Below are positions 46,294 through 55,454 of a stretch of DNA of 64,000 nucleotides, one piece after another. A program made the position numbers and the translations under genes. Positions within the stretch are counted from its first letter, which is position 1. Each line of letters opens with the position of its first letter. The DNA is from Marisediminitalea alba. GTDB lineage: Bacteria > Pseudomonadota > Gammaproteobacteria > Enterobacterales > Alteromonadaceae. The stretch is from positions 1 through 64,000 of the forward strand of contig NZ_PVNP01000013.1 of NCBI RefSeq assembly GCF_002993365.1, given 5' to 3'. Under the pieces are notes generated by a model. It did no database searches. It was not told where the DNA came from and saw only the letters and a list, made by a program, of their open reading frames with translations.

Positions 46294-47777
46294 GGCGCGA
46301 GCTCCATCTGCAATCGGGTGTACCAGTGATTACCGCGCTGTTCGCTAATCAGCTCGTGGCAATTAGCGTACTGCAGGTTTAAGCGGCGCCGCAGGTTTTC
46401 CAGCCCCAGCCCGCTGTTGTCTTCATTAACTGGCGTTTGTGCGCTCTGGCCTATGGGGTTTTTACATTCAAATACCAGGCGATTATTATCCAGTGTGAGC
46501 GCTAACTTAAGCTCGCAGGGCTTGCTGGCTTTTTCGATGCCATGTTTAAAGGCATTTTCCAACACTATGATCAGTAACAGCGGTGACAGCTGCCAGCGTT
46601 CAGCCTGGGTTGGCCAGGTGCACTGAAAGTGACAGTCATCGGTATAGCGCATAGACTGCAGTGCCAGGTAGTCCTGCAAATAACGCACGTCATCAACCAG
46701 GGATACTTGTTCTTTCTGGCCCTGATAAACGGTGTAGCGTAACAGCCCTGCGAGTTTTTCTACCATGTCCGGCGCCTGTGGTGAACGCTCCAGACACAGC
46801 GCATACAAATTATTCAGGGTATTAAACAGAAAGTGAGGGTTTACCTGTTGTTGCAGCATTTGCAATTCGGTGCGGGTTTGTCGGCGGGCAATATCCGCTA
46901 CTCTGGCATCCTGAGATTTGCGCTCAAACGCCAGAATAATAGGGGTGCTGAACATCAACAACCAAAAGGTCATCTGACTGTTAAAGGGGTCAAACGGGTT
47001 ATGGTTTTCCGAGGGAAGTAAGGTGAAATCTGTGACGTTATTCAGCGGCATCAATAACAGCAGCGCGCTTATCGGTGTGCTGAACAGCAGAATAAAGATG
47101 AGTCCACCGGCCAGGAACGGTATTAAACCATGTACTGCCAGCAAGCGGCGGATCAGCACATAACGGTTAAACCAATATACGCCGAATAGCACCAGTGCCA
47201 TCAAACTGAACTGCCAGAAATAGTGCATAAATAGCGGTAGTTTTTCTGTAATCAGGGCAAAGTCGATGATCATCTGTAATGGCTGATTGACCATGGGGTT
47301 GTCTGTGTACAGAAAAACGCCTGCCATGGTAAAGGCCCATAAAAACAAGCTTAGGGCCACCATGAAGTCTAATGATAACAGGTGTGCAATCCAGCTTCGG
47401 GGGCCCTGCTTAACCCGCCCGTAGAAGTGGTGAATAAACCACAGCACACTGGCTACCATGGCAAACACTACGCCTTGTATTTCCAGCAACCGCCACTGAC
47501 CGTAGGCGGGAATGGTATGCGCCAGAATATTGCTTAACAGCGGATAACCGATAAACCCGCCTAACCAGATGAGCAGCGCCCCCCTGCCGGGGCGTGTTGA
47601 AGCCAGATAATGGCACACAAAAAACGGTAGCATCTCTATCAACAGTTGGCCATGCACCGCCAGATAAGTGGTGGCATCGGGTTGTTGGTAAGAAAGAAAA
47701 CGAATCGCCGCCTCCAGCAACAGCGCGGCAAAAATCGGTAACAATACCAAACAGTTTTTGCGCAAATTAACCACCAT
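46287..47777 (-). CDS. LytS-type membrane histidine kinase
   Basis: A 496-residue sensor with about eight N-terminal helices (10-285), a short coiled linker and a His_kinase/HATPase domain. The phosphorylated histidine is probably His315 in QVNPHFLFNTLNNL, and the ATP lid region shows LGLENLRRRLNLQ. No extracytoplasmic sensory domain is apparent, so it may sense a membrane signal or interact with the neighbouring ABC transporter. Co-translated with the LytTR regulator. Confidence 0.92.
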   Translation of the reverse strand: MVVNLRKNCLVLLPIFAALLLEAAIRFLSYQQPDATTYLAVHGQLLIEMLPFFVCHYLASTRPGRGALLIWLGGFIGYPLLSNILAHTIPAYGQWRLLEIQGVVFAMVASVLWFIHHFYGRVKQGPRSWIAHLLSLDFMVALSLFLWAFTMAGVFLYTDNPMVNQPLQMIIDFALITEKLPLFMHYFWQFSLMALVLFGVYWFNRYVLIRRLLAVHGLIPFLAGGLIFILLFSTPISALLLLMPLNNVTDFTLLPSENHNPFDPFNSQMTFWLLMFSTPIILAFERKSQDARVADIARRQTRTELQMLQQQVNPHFLFNTLNNLYALCLERSPQAPDMVEKLAGLLRYTVYQGQKEQVSLVDDVRYLQDYLALQSMRYTDDCHFQCTWPTQAERWQLSPLLLIIVLENAFKHGIEKASKPCELKLALTLDNNRLVFECKNPIGQSAQTPVNEDNSGLGLENLRRRLNLQYANCHELISEQRGNHWYTRLQMELAPC

Positions 47778-47961
47778 GTTGCTGAACCCTTGAATAAAAT
47801 AATGCTGTCAAAGCCTGCCTGAAAGGCGCGGCCTGCACACGTTATGAATGATGAACCTACGCAATTTAAAGATGAAAGTAAAACCTGATACTGCCGGAGT
47901 CCTGTTTCAGTCATCGCAACAAGGTTTTTTCTCCATCCGGTACTGAATAAATCACCCTTTT

Positions 47962-47993
47962 GCCGTTTGTCACCGCAAACTTATGCTTTGTCA
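47962..47993. promoter_or_regulatory. Candidate LytTR operator, direct repeat with 21-base phasing
   Basis: GTTTGTCACC and CTTTGTCATC share TTTGTCA at 47966-47972 and 47987-47993, starts 21 bases apart, i.e. two helical turns. The first half-site GCCGTTTGT matches eight of nine positions of the LytTR consensus as I remember it; the second matches six. It lies between the LytTR regulator operon and the divergent ABC operon. Confidence 0.5.
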
Positions 47994-48067
47994 TCCCTTG
48001 CTGTTTAGCCGTTAATCAGCTTGGTAGGTTAAGGCCATTCTCGTTTCACATTCAGGATGATGACCCC

Positions 48068-48919
48068 ATGCTTACCATGACCGACGTGTCTAAAACCTAT
48101 TCAGATGGCACCAAAGCGCTGAATGATATTTCCTTAACCTTGCCGGCGGGCATGGTAGGCCTTTTAGGCCCCAATGGTGCAGGCAAATCCAGCTTAATGC
48201 GCACTCTGGCTTGTTTACAGGCACCAGACAGCGGGCAGATTAGCTTTAACAATACGGATATTCAGCAATCACCGCAGCGTTTGCGTGAACAGCTTGGCTA
48301 CTTACCCCAGTCTTTCGGGGTGTATCCACACATGAGTTGCGTGGCGCTACTTGAGCACATTGCCGCACTTAAAAAAATTCCGCGTAAGCAGGCTAAACAG
48401 CAAATAGAGGAATTACTAACGCTAACCAATCTGACAGCATTTGCCGGTAAGCGCGTAAGCACCTTTTCCGGCGGCATGCGACAACGATTTGGCATTGCCC
48501 AGGCACTGCTCGGCGACCCAAAGTTATTGATCATGGATGAGCCCACGGCAGGGCTCGACCCGCAGGAGCGCCAGCGATTGCACAGCGTGCTCATCCGCCT
48601 GAGCCAGAATAAGCTGGTATTGCTTTCCACTCATATTGTGGAAGACATTGAGCACCTGTGTCCTCATGCCGCCATTATGATGCAGGGCGCCATCGTCGAC
48701 AGCGGTGCTATTCCCGCGCTCATTGCGCCAATGCAAAACAACGTGTGGGAAACCTCAGCAAAACCCGCAGAAGGCATATTATTGGGTGAGCGTTATCACT
48801 TCGGCCAGCCAGTATGGCGGGTGTGCCATCATGAACCGCCTGGTGCTGATGCCGTAGCCTGCCGGGCAACCTTGCAGGACCGCTACTTTCTTGAACTGGC
48901 CAGGCGGGAGGCGAACTGA
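48068..48919 (+). CDS. ABC transporter ATP-binding protein
   Basis: A 283-residue ATPase of the multidrug/Gliding-type ABC-2 group. Walker A GPNGAGKSSL (about 36-45), signature FSGGMRQRFGIAQAL, Walker B LLIMDEPTAGLDP and the H-loop STHIVEDIEH are all present. The start 48068 (MLTMTDVSK) is preceded by AGGATGATGACCCC. The last 60 residues form a non-conserved C-terminal extension. It is coupled to the permease by TGATG. Confidence 0.93.
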   Translation: MLTMTDVSKTYSDGTKALNDISLTLPAGMVGLLGPNGAGKSSLMRTLACLQAPDSGQISFNNTDIQQSPQRLREQLGYLPQSFGVYPHMSCVALLEHIAALKKIPRKQAKQQIEELLTLTNLTAFAGKRVSTFSGGMRQRFGIAQALLGDPKLLIMDEPTAGLDPQERQRLHSVLIRLSQNKLVLLSTHIVEDIEHLCPHAAIMMQGAIVDSGAIPALIAPMQNNVWETSAKPAEGILLGERYHFGQPVWRVCHHEPPGADAVACRATLQDRYFLELARREAN

Positions 48920-51900
48920 TGCTGATCATCAATGAATGGCGTTTATATGTGCGTCAGCCTCTGGTGTGGTTAGGTGCACTGGGTCTCCCCGGATTGTCGG
49001 TATTGTTGGTGCAGGGCCTGACCGTTGCCGATTTACAGTTGGCAAAACGCCTTACCATGCTAAATATTACGGTGGTCATGCTGGCGCTGCCTGTGGTGGT
49101 GGCCGCGTTAACGCCTCCCTTGCTGCAGCGTGACAGGCTCTACACTATGCAGGAACTCGTTGGTGCGGCCAGAACGAGTCAGTTTACCCGGCGGCTGAAC
49201 CGGTTTGTGGCCTTTTTGAGTCTGGTGGCGGTGATCTGTTTATGCGGCTCGGTGCTGCAGCTATTAATGCTTAGTCAGCATCCGCTATTCGACGCCGGTG
49301 TTATTCACACGGCGCTGAAAAACGGCTTGTTTATAGTCGCTCCGGCGTGTTTTTGGTATTGCGCTGCCGCGTTACTGATTGCTCAGCGAGTCAGAAGTGC
49401 GCTGCCGGTGTATGCCTTTTTCGCCCTGGTGTGGATAGCTTATGTCATGTTGGCGTCCGTGACTGGCTCGCCTGTTTTGGCGGGGAGTAGCATTATCCAT
49501 CCATCGCTTTACGAGGCGATGCTGGTAGCTGACCCTTTGGGTTTTACGGCGATTTTTGCCCAGTTTACCGGTGATCAGACTGACTGGTCAGTTAACCCGA
49601 GCATTGTTCTGAATCGTCTGGCCTGGCTGGCGCTTAGCGCACTGCTGGTGTGGTTAGCGTTGAGCGCTCGAAGTGTGTTAAATGAAAGCGTTAAACGCGC
49701 ACCCGGGTGGCGTTTAAGGAAAACAGCCCTGCCTGATAGCCAAAGTAAAATCCCTGCGGCCATTACTCATCATCCCTTTGCCACGTTGCTTGTGAGCGCA
49801 ACCAAAGCATTACTGGTTAATCGGGTGATGCTGTTAGTACTGGCACTTTACGCTGGCGCGGTTTGCTCCGAAGTGCTGGCAGCCATTGATTATGCAGAAC
49901 CCCACTCAGTCATCACGCCGCTGAGTATTGATGCACTCAATCGCGTTGTGTGGGACATGTTACCCTTTGCCGGCTGCGTACTTATGGCGCTCTGGAGCTG
50001 GCAACTGGGCTGGCAAAATCAGCGTAATGGCAGTGCAGAAATGATCGCCGCTACGCCAGTAACTAACACACAGTTGGTTGTGGCGCAGGCCGGTGCGTTG
50101 TTCTTCGCCGGCCTTGTTTTGCTGGGTATAACAGCTATTGCCGTTGCAGTTGCCCAGTTACTTTCGGGCAGCCAGATAAAAGTAGTTATCTATGCCCGTA
50201 TGCTTACAATGACCGGCCTGCCTGTATTGCTGTTTGGCTGGCTTTGCCTGGCACTTCATCATGTTATGCGAAGTGCGTTGATAGCAGGCGGGCTTGGCCT
50301 GCTGTTGCTGATGGTTAAGTTTACGCCACTCGTTTCCCTGGCGGGTATTTCCCACCCTTTACTTGATATCGCCGGCACGCCGTTACAGGCGGCAGACTAT
50401 TTAATCGGCTTCTCCCGCAGTGAACATACCTTTTGGCCGTACCTGATTATGTGGTCAGCAGTAGCGGCTTGCGCAATGGTACTGGCGGTAAACAAAACGC
50501 ACCGTGGGGCAGGCTTTGTGCTGCGAGCCTGGCGTTCGTTGCCTCGCTCTGGCTGGTTGGCTATTGGTGTGGCAGTCGTGATGCTTGTGGGCTTTCACCT
50601 GGCTCTGCAGCAGGAACGACCTTATATGACGCCCGACGCCCGTTATGCCCTGCGCGCCGACTACGAAAAGCAATATGGCCATTGGGAAGCGCGGGCTCAG
50701 CCGGTTGTTACGCACATTGATGCGCTGGTGGATTTTTTCCCGCTGCAGCGCCAGGCAACGCTTAATCTCACACTGCACCTTAAAAACCTCAGTGGTGAGG
50801 CAATTAATAAAGTGTTAGTGGGTAGCTATCCGGGCTTTAAACCCAAAGTGTTAACGCTCAGCGGTGGGCAATTAACGTCTCAGAACGAGCGCTTACAGCA
50901 GTCTGTGTATAAGCTGGATTCGCCATTACAGCCCGGAAAAATGCTGACATTACACGCGGAAATAGTGGTAAACGGTACACGTTGGTGGCTACCCGCAGGG
51001 CATCAAATTCTGCTGCCGGAATTCAGCTATTTACGCGGCATTCCATTATTACCCAATATTGGGTTTAACCGGCAGTACACGCTACGTGATGAAGTGCTCA
51101 GGGAAGAACTTAGCTTAACGGCTCTGGATTTGCCGTTACCCACTTCATTTGCGGATGCGGCTCCGGAGACAACATTGCAATCGACCCCGGTTACTCTTCG
51201 CAGTGTTGTTTCTTCGCCGGTTTCGCATACCGTGCATACTCAGGGGCAAATAGTTAACCAGTGGCTGGCTGCTGGTCGTCGCTACACGGAATTTGCCACT
51301 GCAGAGCCTGTTCGTAATATTCCGGTCTGGCTTGCCACTTTGCAAACGAGTACAACCTATAGCGCCTCGACGGGGGAGCGCTCGGTGGATATCCATTTGA
51401 CCGGCTTAACCCGTGATCTCACGAGAGGCTCAAAGGACAGCGCGCAGCAAGTTCATTTACAGGCAGTGACCGACACCCTTAAATGGTTTTCGGCTCAGCT
51501 TACGCCCTATCCTTACCAGCAGTTATCCTTGCTGTTTACGCCAGAATTCGGCCCCAGCGGTTATGCGCTGCCACAGGTTATTTTAATGTCTCATCGCCTG
51601 GCAGTGCGGGCGCGCCCTGCTGACGATGCTGGTTTTGACCAGCGCTATCGACGTACGGTGCATGAAGTGGCCCATCAGTGGTTTGGCCATCAGATTGGTT
51701 ATGGTGTAGAGGCTGATGGTGCTTTTTTAATAGAATCGCTGGCGAAATACGCTGAGTTGGTGCTGATTGAGCAGCGCTTCGGTAAAGAGACAATGCAGGC
51801 GCTGGTGGACTTTGAGCGGCAGCGCTATCAACACGCTTTGCGGGGCAGGTTAACGGCTACCACAGCCATTATTGATGCTACCAGCTCGCCGGATGTGTAT

Positions 51901-52116
51901 GCCAGAGCTACGCTAGTGTTTGCCAGGCTCCGTGAGCTGCTGGGCGACGAGCCCATTGTCAGCGTATTGAAACAGCTTCTTGAGCAGAACGCGCCGGGTA
52001 AGAAAAGTGTTACCTCGATGGATTTTGTGATCCGACTGCTGGCCTCGACTGATGCTCAATATCACGACGAAATAAGGCAACTGCTGCTGGGGCCAGAGGT
52101 AAAGGGGTTGCTTTAG
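48919..52116 (+). CDS. ABC-2 permease fused to an M1 family aminopeptidase
   Basis: A 1065-residue membrane protein. The first 570 residues hold about 12 helices of ABC-2 permease type in two sets. The rest is an extracytoplasmic M1 (gluzincin) peptidase domain with the zinc motif HEVAH at 915-919 and the third ligand Glu939 (FLIESLAKY), 19 residues after the motif, the spacing I recall for this fusion family. The exopeptidase GAMEN motif is not seen. It starts inside the ATPase stop codon and is followed by a terminator. Transport substrate and peptide substrate are unknown; export coupled to peptide cleavage is inference. Confidence 0.9.
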   Translation: MLIINEWRLYVRQPLVWLGALGLPGLSVLLVQGLTVADLQLAKRLTMLNITVVMLALPVVVAALTPPLLQRDRLYTMQELVGAARTSQFTRRLNRFVAFLSLVAVICLCGSVLQLLMLSQHPLFDAGVIHTALKNGLFIVAPACFWYCAAALLIAQRVRSALPVYAFFALVWIAYVMLASVTGSPVLAGSSIIHPSLYEAMLVADPLGFTAIFAQFTGDQTDWSVNPSIVLNRLAWLALSALLVWLALSARSVLNESVKRAPGWRLRKTALPDSQSKIPAAITHHPFATLLVSATKALLVNRVMLLVLALYAGAVCSEVLAAIDYAEPHSVITPLSIDALNRVVWDMLPFAGCVLMALWSWQLGWQNQRNGSAEMIAATPVTNTQLVVAQAGALFFAGLVLLGITAIAVAVAQLLSGSQIKVVIYARMLTMTGLPVLLFGWLCLALHHVMRSALIAGGLGLLLLMVKFTPLVSLAGISHPLLDIAGTPLQAADYLIGFSRSEHTFWPYLIMWSAVAACAMVLAVNKTHRGAGFVLRAWRSLPRSGWLAIGVAVVMLVGFHLALQQERPYMTPDARYALRADYEKQYGHWEARAQPVVTHIDALVDFFPLQRQATLNLTLHLKNLSGEAINKVLVGSYPGFKPKVLTLSGGQLTSQNERLQQSVYKLDSPLQPGKMLTLHAEIVVNGTRWWLPAGHQILLPEFSYLRGIPLLPNIGFNRQYTLRDEVLREELSLTALDLPLPTSFADAAPETTLQSTPVTLRSVVSSPVSHTVHTQGQIVNQWLAAGRRYTEFATAEPVRNIPVWLATLQTSTTYSASTGERSVDIHLTGLTRDLTRGSKDSAQQVHLQAVTDTLKWFSAQLTPYPYQQLSLLFTPEFGPSGYALPQVILMSHRLAVRARPADDAGFDQRYRRTVHEVAHQWFGHQIGYGVEADGAFLIESLAKYAELVLIEQRFGKETMQALVDFERQRYQHALRGRLTATTAIIDATSSPDVYARATLVFARLRELLGDEPIVSVLKQLLEQNAPGKKSVTSMDFVIRLLASTDAQYHDEIRQLLLGPEVKGLL

Positions 52117-52121
52117 AAATG

Positions 52122-52149
52122 AAAAAGGAGCAGATGGCTGCTCCTTTTT
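52122..52149. terminator. Bidirectional terminator after the ABC/M1 operon
   Basis: AAAAAGGAGCA and TGCTCCTTTTT make an 11-pair stem with a six-base loop, six bases after the stop and just before the convergent yceI-like gene. Confidence 0.9.
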
Positions 52150-52168
52150 GTGGGGTTAAGCCAAAGGC

Positions 52169-52741
52169 TTATTCCATTTCGAAGGTCACCGAAAAGGTTA
52201 CCGGGGACGTCTGAGTAATACTCTTTAAGCCTGCAATGTTTTGCAGCATGTCGAGGCCAGCCGTTAAACCAAAGGTTTCGGCACCAATCAGGGTGGGCGA
52301 TACCGTGTTTACTACCATGGTATCGGCAGACACCTTGCTCACGCTCACGTTAAAGCTGACAGGTGCTTCCACACCGTGCAGCGACAGGGTGCCATCCACT
52401 TTTGCCGTGGTGCTGCTACCCGGTTGCAGTTTCATTAAGTCTGCGGGGACATCGGCGGTAAAGGTCGCGGCCGGAAACTTCGCCACGTTAAACAACTTTT
52501 CCTGCATTCGCGTGTTGCGAATCGGAATGTTGGTATTCACTGAGCTAAGTGGTACCTCAATCATCAGTTTACCGCTGTCTGACACTGAGCCGGAGAGCTC
52601 CTCGAAAGCATGTACCTCGGTTACCTGGGCGTTTTTGGTCGACATAAAGTGCAGACTGGATTGCTCTGGCGCGACGGTCCAGTCGGCAAAAGTCGGTGCT
52701 ACCAGTAAACTGCTGAGAAGAACTAATGATTGCTTAAGCAT
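52169..52741 (-). CDS. YceI family periplasmic protein
   Basis: A 190-residue lipocalin-like protein with signal peptide (LLSSLLVAPTFA before DWTVAPEQS). YceI-type strands include SSLHFMSTKNAQVTEVH and DGTLSLHGVEAPVSF. Members bind polyprenoid molecules; some are tied to stress. It is 15 bases after the cysQ stop and reads away from it, in the same direction, so it may be on that transcript. Confidence 0.9.
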   Translation of the reverse strand: MLKQSLVLLSSLLVAPTFADWTVAPEQSSLHFMSTKNAQVTEVHAFEELSGSVSDSGKLMIEVPLSSVNTNIPIRNTRMQEKLFNVAKFPAATFTADVPADLMKLQPGSSTTAKVDGTLSLHGVEAPVSFNVSVSKVSADTMVVNTVSPTLIGAETFGLTAGLDMLQNIAGLKSITQTSPVTFSVTFEME

Positions 52742-52756
52742 AAAAACACTTACTCC

Positions 52757-53575
52757 CTAATATTGAATAACGTCCCGCCACGGCACATTTTGATCGCCCA
52801 GCACAATAAAGTCCGGGTTCTCTAACGTATTACGCTGATTGTAGCTAAGTGGCTCAAAATCAGCAGCATAGATGGCACCGCCCGCTTCCGAAACAATGCA
52901 CTGAGAAGCACCGGTGTCCCACTCGCCGGTGACACCCAAACGCATAAAGACGTCGGCTTTGCCCTCGGCGATAAAGCAGGACTTCAGCGAGCAACTGCCT
53001 AATGGCAGGGTTTGATACACCCGCTTGGCACATAATTTAGAAATCACCCGTTCCCGCGGCTGACGGCGACTGATTGCCAGGATCACCACACTGTTGTGTG
53101 GGTCGTCCAGCTTACGCACGCTGATAGGGCCGCTGGCTTCAGGCGAATCTTTAAAGGCGCCATGTCCTGCCAGAGCGTAATACAGGCTTTGCCCGGGTGG
53201 CCAGAAAATCACCCCTATCTTAGGCTTGTTGTCTTCAATGAGCGCGATATTCACGGCAAAATCGCCGCTGCGTGCGATAAATTCCTGAGTGCCGTCAATC
53301 GGGTCGATTAACCAGTAACGTTTCCAGGTTTTACGTTCTTCCAGACTGGCGTGTTTGGTTTCTTCCGAGAGGATCGGAATATCCGGTACCAGTCGGGTTA
53401 AATGTTCGGTGATAATTTCATTGGCTTTGTAATCGGCACTGGTGACCGGTGATTCGTCGGCTTTCTGGTAGCTTTCGAAGTCGCCAAAATCATACAACCG
53501 CATAATGGCTTCGCCAGCCGCCAGAGCGGCGTCTTTGGCTATCTGTAGCAAATCATGATCAGAATTATCAGGCAT
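52757..53575 (-). CDS. cysQ: 3'(2'),5'-bisphosphate nucleotidase CysQ
   Basis: Hydrolyses 3'-phosphoadenosine 5'-phosphate to AMP, removing an inhibitor made by sulfate assimilation. The 272 residues contain the metal-dependent phosphatase site: Glu71 (LSEET), Asp91-Pro-Ile-Asp94-Gly-Thr in LIDPIDGTQEF, and the later WDTGASQCIVSEAGG. It overlaps nudE by eight bases. Order nudE-cysQ is common in gammaproteobacteria. Confidence 0.94.
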   Translation of the reverse strand: MPDNSDHDLLQIAKDAALAAGEAIMRLYDFGDFESYQKADESPVTSADYKANEIITEHLTRLVPDIPILSEETKHASLEERKTWKRYWLIDPIDGTQEFIARSGDFAVNIALIEDNKPKIGVIFWPPGQSLYYALAGHGAFKDSPEASGPISVRKLDDPHNSVVILAISRRQPRERVISKLCAKRVYQTLPLGSCSLKSCFIAEGKADVFMRLGVTGEWDTGASQCIVSEAGGAIYAADFEPLSYNQRNTLENPDFIVLGDQNVPWRDVIQY

Positions 53576-54140
53576 AGTCCGGATGCTCCTTTAACCACTT
53601 TTGAGCAAGAAACAGTGCAGCGATACAGCGTGCTTCGATAAAGTCTTCGCGAGCCAGCAGTTCGTCGGCCCGGGCAATTGGCCAGCGCACCAGCTCAAGC
53701 GGCTCCGGCTCGTCGCCAGGCAGAATTTCGGGGTATAAATCGTGAGCGATAACAATATTCATCTGGGCGTTAAAGAACGTTGGCGCCATATTTACTTTAT
53801 GGATGGCCTCAAGTTCTCTGGCACCAAAGCCTGCCTCTTCTTTCAGCTCACGGTTCGCCGCTTCTAAAATACTTTCACCTTGATCGATAAGGCCCTTTGG
53901 GAACCCCAGTTCGTATGTGTGGGTACCGGCTGCATACTCTCTGACCAACAGAAAGTCGCCATCCTGCACCGCAACGATCATTACTGCCCCGCGGTTGTAG
54001 CCTGCCATACGTTCAAACTGACGAGTTGCGCCATTGGTAAATTCCAGGTCCACACGCTCAACCCTGAAAAAACGGCTTTCAGCCACGATTTCGCGCTGGT
54101 GGATCTGCGGAAGCGTTTTGTCCTTATCGATATTGCTCAT
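53568..54140 (-). CDS. nudE: ADP compounds hydrolase NudE
   Basis: Nudix hydrolase for ADP-ribose, NADH and related compounds, 190 residues. The Nudix box GLIDQGESILEAANRELKEE is complete (glycine, glutamate, then RExxEE), continuing AGFGARE. It sits divergent from yrfG, as in E. coli, and upstream of cysQ. Start ATG 54140. Confidence 0.94.
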   Translation of the reverse strand: MSNIDKDKTLPQIHQREIVAESRFFRVERVDLEFTNGATRQFERMAGYNRGAVMIVAVQDGDFLLVREYAAGTHTYELGFPKGLIDQGESILEAANRELKEEAGFGARELEAIHKVNMAPTFFNAQMNIVIAHDLYPEILPGDEPEPLELVRWPIARADELLAREDFIEARCIAALFLAQKWLKEHPDYA

Positions 54141-54208
54141 GTTGTTTGGGTCAGTCTTTCGTTATCATATTATCAAACTTAAGGTTAACGTATTTAGAGG
54201 AAAAGCGC

Positions 54209-54895
54209 TTGCCATTTCTGCCCTGGAACGAAATCAATACCGTCTTACTGGATATGGACGGCACCTTACTGGACCTGCACTTCGATAATCAGTTCTGGTT
54301 GGAGCACCTGCCTAAAAAGCTGGCTGAGAAAAGTGGCCGTTCGCTGGCAGAGTGCCGCGAAGAAATGCATGAGCACTATTCACGGGTAAGTGGCCGCATT
54401 GAGTGGTACTGCCTCGACTACTGGGCTAAGCATCTGGATATGGATATTGTGGCAGCCAAACGGGAAATAGAGCACCTCATTGCTATGCGAGACGATACCC
54501 TGCCATTTTTGGACGCCTTGCATAACAGTGGCCGTGAGGTGGTATTGGTAACCAATGCCCACCCGGGTAGTCTTTCGTTAAAGGTGGAACATACCAAACT
54601 CGACTCACATATCGATACCCTCATATCCACCCATGAATTTGGCGTCACCAAAGAGTCGCAGGACTTGTGGCGTGCATTGCAGGCCCGATTAGGGTTCGAC
54701 CCGGCCACCACGTTATTTGTTGATGACAGCCTCAATATTCTTGAGGCTGCAAAGACCTTTGGCATAAAGTACGTGCTGGCTGTAAAAAATCCCGATAGCA
54801 AGCAACCCCATCGGGAAATAGAGGGCTACCCGGCGATCAGCGATTACCGCACCCTTATTGATGATATTACTAATCACCCCTTTGATAACGCATAA
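54209..54895 (+). CDS. yrfG: HAD family GMP/IMP nucleotidase YrfG
   Basis: Hydrolase with a haloacid dehalogenase fold, annotated in E. coli as a purine-nucleotide phosphatase. The likely start is TTG 54209, eight bases after GAGG (LPFLPWNEINTVLLDMDG), giving 228 residues; the longer frame from 54146 is not supported. DMDGTL holds the nucleophile aspartate; VTNAHPGS and LFVDDSLNIL are motifs II and IV. Divergent from nudE and 14 bases upstream of yjjX. Confidence 0.92.
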   Translation: MPFLPWNEINTVLLDMDGTLLDLHFDNQFWLEHLPKKLAEKSGRSLAECREEMHEHYSRVSGRIEWYCLDYWAKHLDMDIVAAKREIEHLIAMRDDTLPFLDALHNSGREVVLVTNAHPGSLSLKVEHTKLDSHIDTLISTHEFGVTKESQDLWRALQARLGFDPATTLFVDDSLNILEAAKTFGIKYVLAVKNPDSKQPHREIEGYPAISDYRTLIDDITNHPFDNA

Positions 54896-54909
54896 ACGGA
54901 AATGGTGTA

Positions 54910-55440
54910 ATGAAAGTCGTAGTTGGCTCTAAAAATCCGGTAAAGATAAATGCTACCCATGTAGCCCTGCAGCAGGTATTAGAGGCTGGGGATGATTTTG
55001 AGGTGATAGGTGTCGACGCGCCAAGCCTGGTGGCTGATCAGCCCATGACTGAAGCGGAAACGCGGTTAGGCGCCGTTAACCGGGTAAAAGCCTGTCTGGC
55101 TGAATATAAGGCCAACTGGTATGTGGCCATTGAGGGCGGTGTGGATAAGTTCACCGACGGCCCCGCTACCTTTGCTTACGTAGCCATTTGTAATGGTGAG
55201 CATTGGTCGGTGGGTCGCAGTGCTAACCTGCCTCTGCCTGAGATGGTTTACGCATCTCTGACCGCCGGCGAGGAGCTGGGCGATGTGATGGATAAACTGT
55301 TTGATACCCACAATATCAAACAAAAAGGCGGCGCTATTGGCTTATTAACCAATCACCTGGCCACCCGTCAGAGTGTTTATGAGCTGGCCATTATTCTGAC
55401 CATGGCCAAATTTAACTTTTTGCCGCTGTACACAGATTGA
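54910..55440 (+). CDS. yjjX: Inosine/xanthosine triphosphatase YjjX
   Basis: House-cleaning enzyme that removes ITP and XTP, 176 residues. Family blocks are VVGSKNPVKINATHVALQ, GVDAPSLVADQPMTEAETRLGA and the end LATRQSVYELAIILTMAKF. It follows yrfG and is convergent with gspN, with a gap of only 14 bases. Confidence 0.9.
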   Translation: MKVVVGSKNPVKINATHVALQQVLEAGDDFEVIGVDAPSLVADQPMTEAETRLGAVNRVKACLAEYKANWYVAIEGGVDKFTDGPATFAYVAICNGEHWSVGRSANLPLPEMVYASLTAGEELGDVMDKLFDTHNIKQKGGAIGLLTNHLATRQSVYELAIILTMAKFNFLPLYTD

Positions 55441-55454
55441 AGCTCAAGCTGGGA

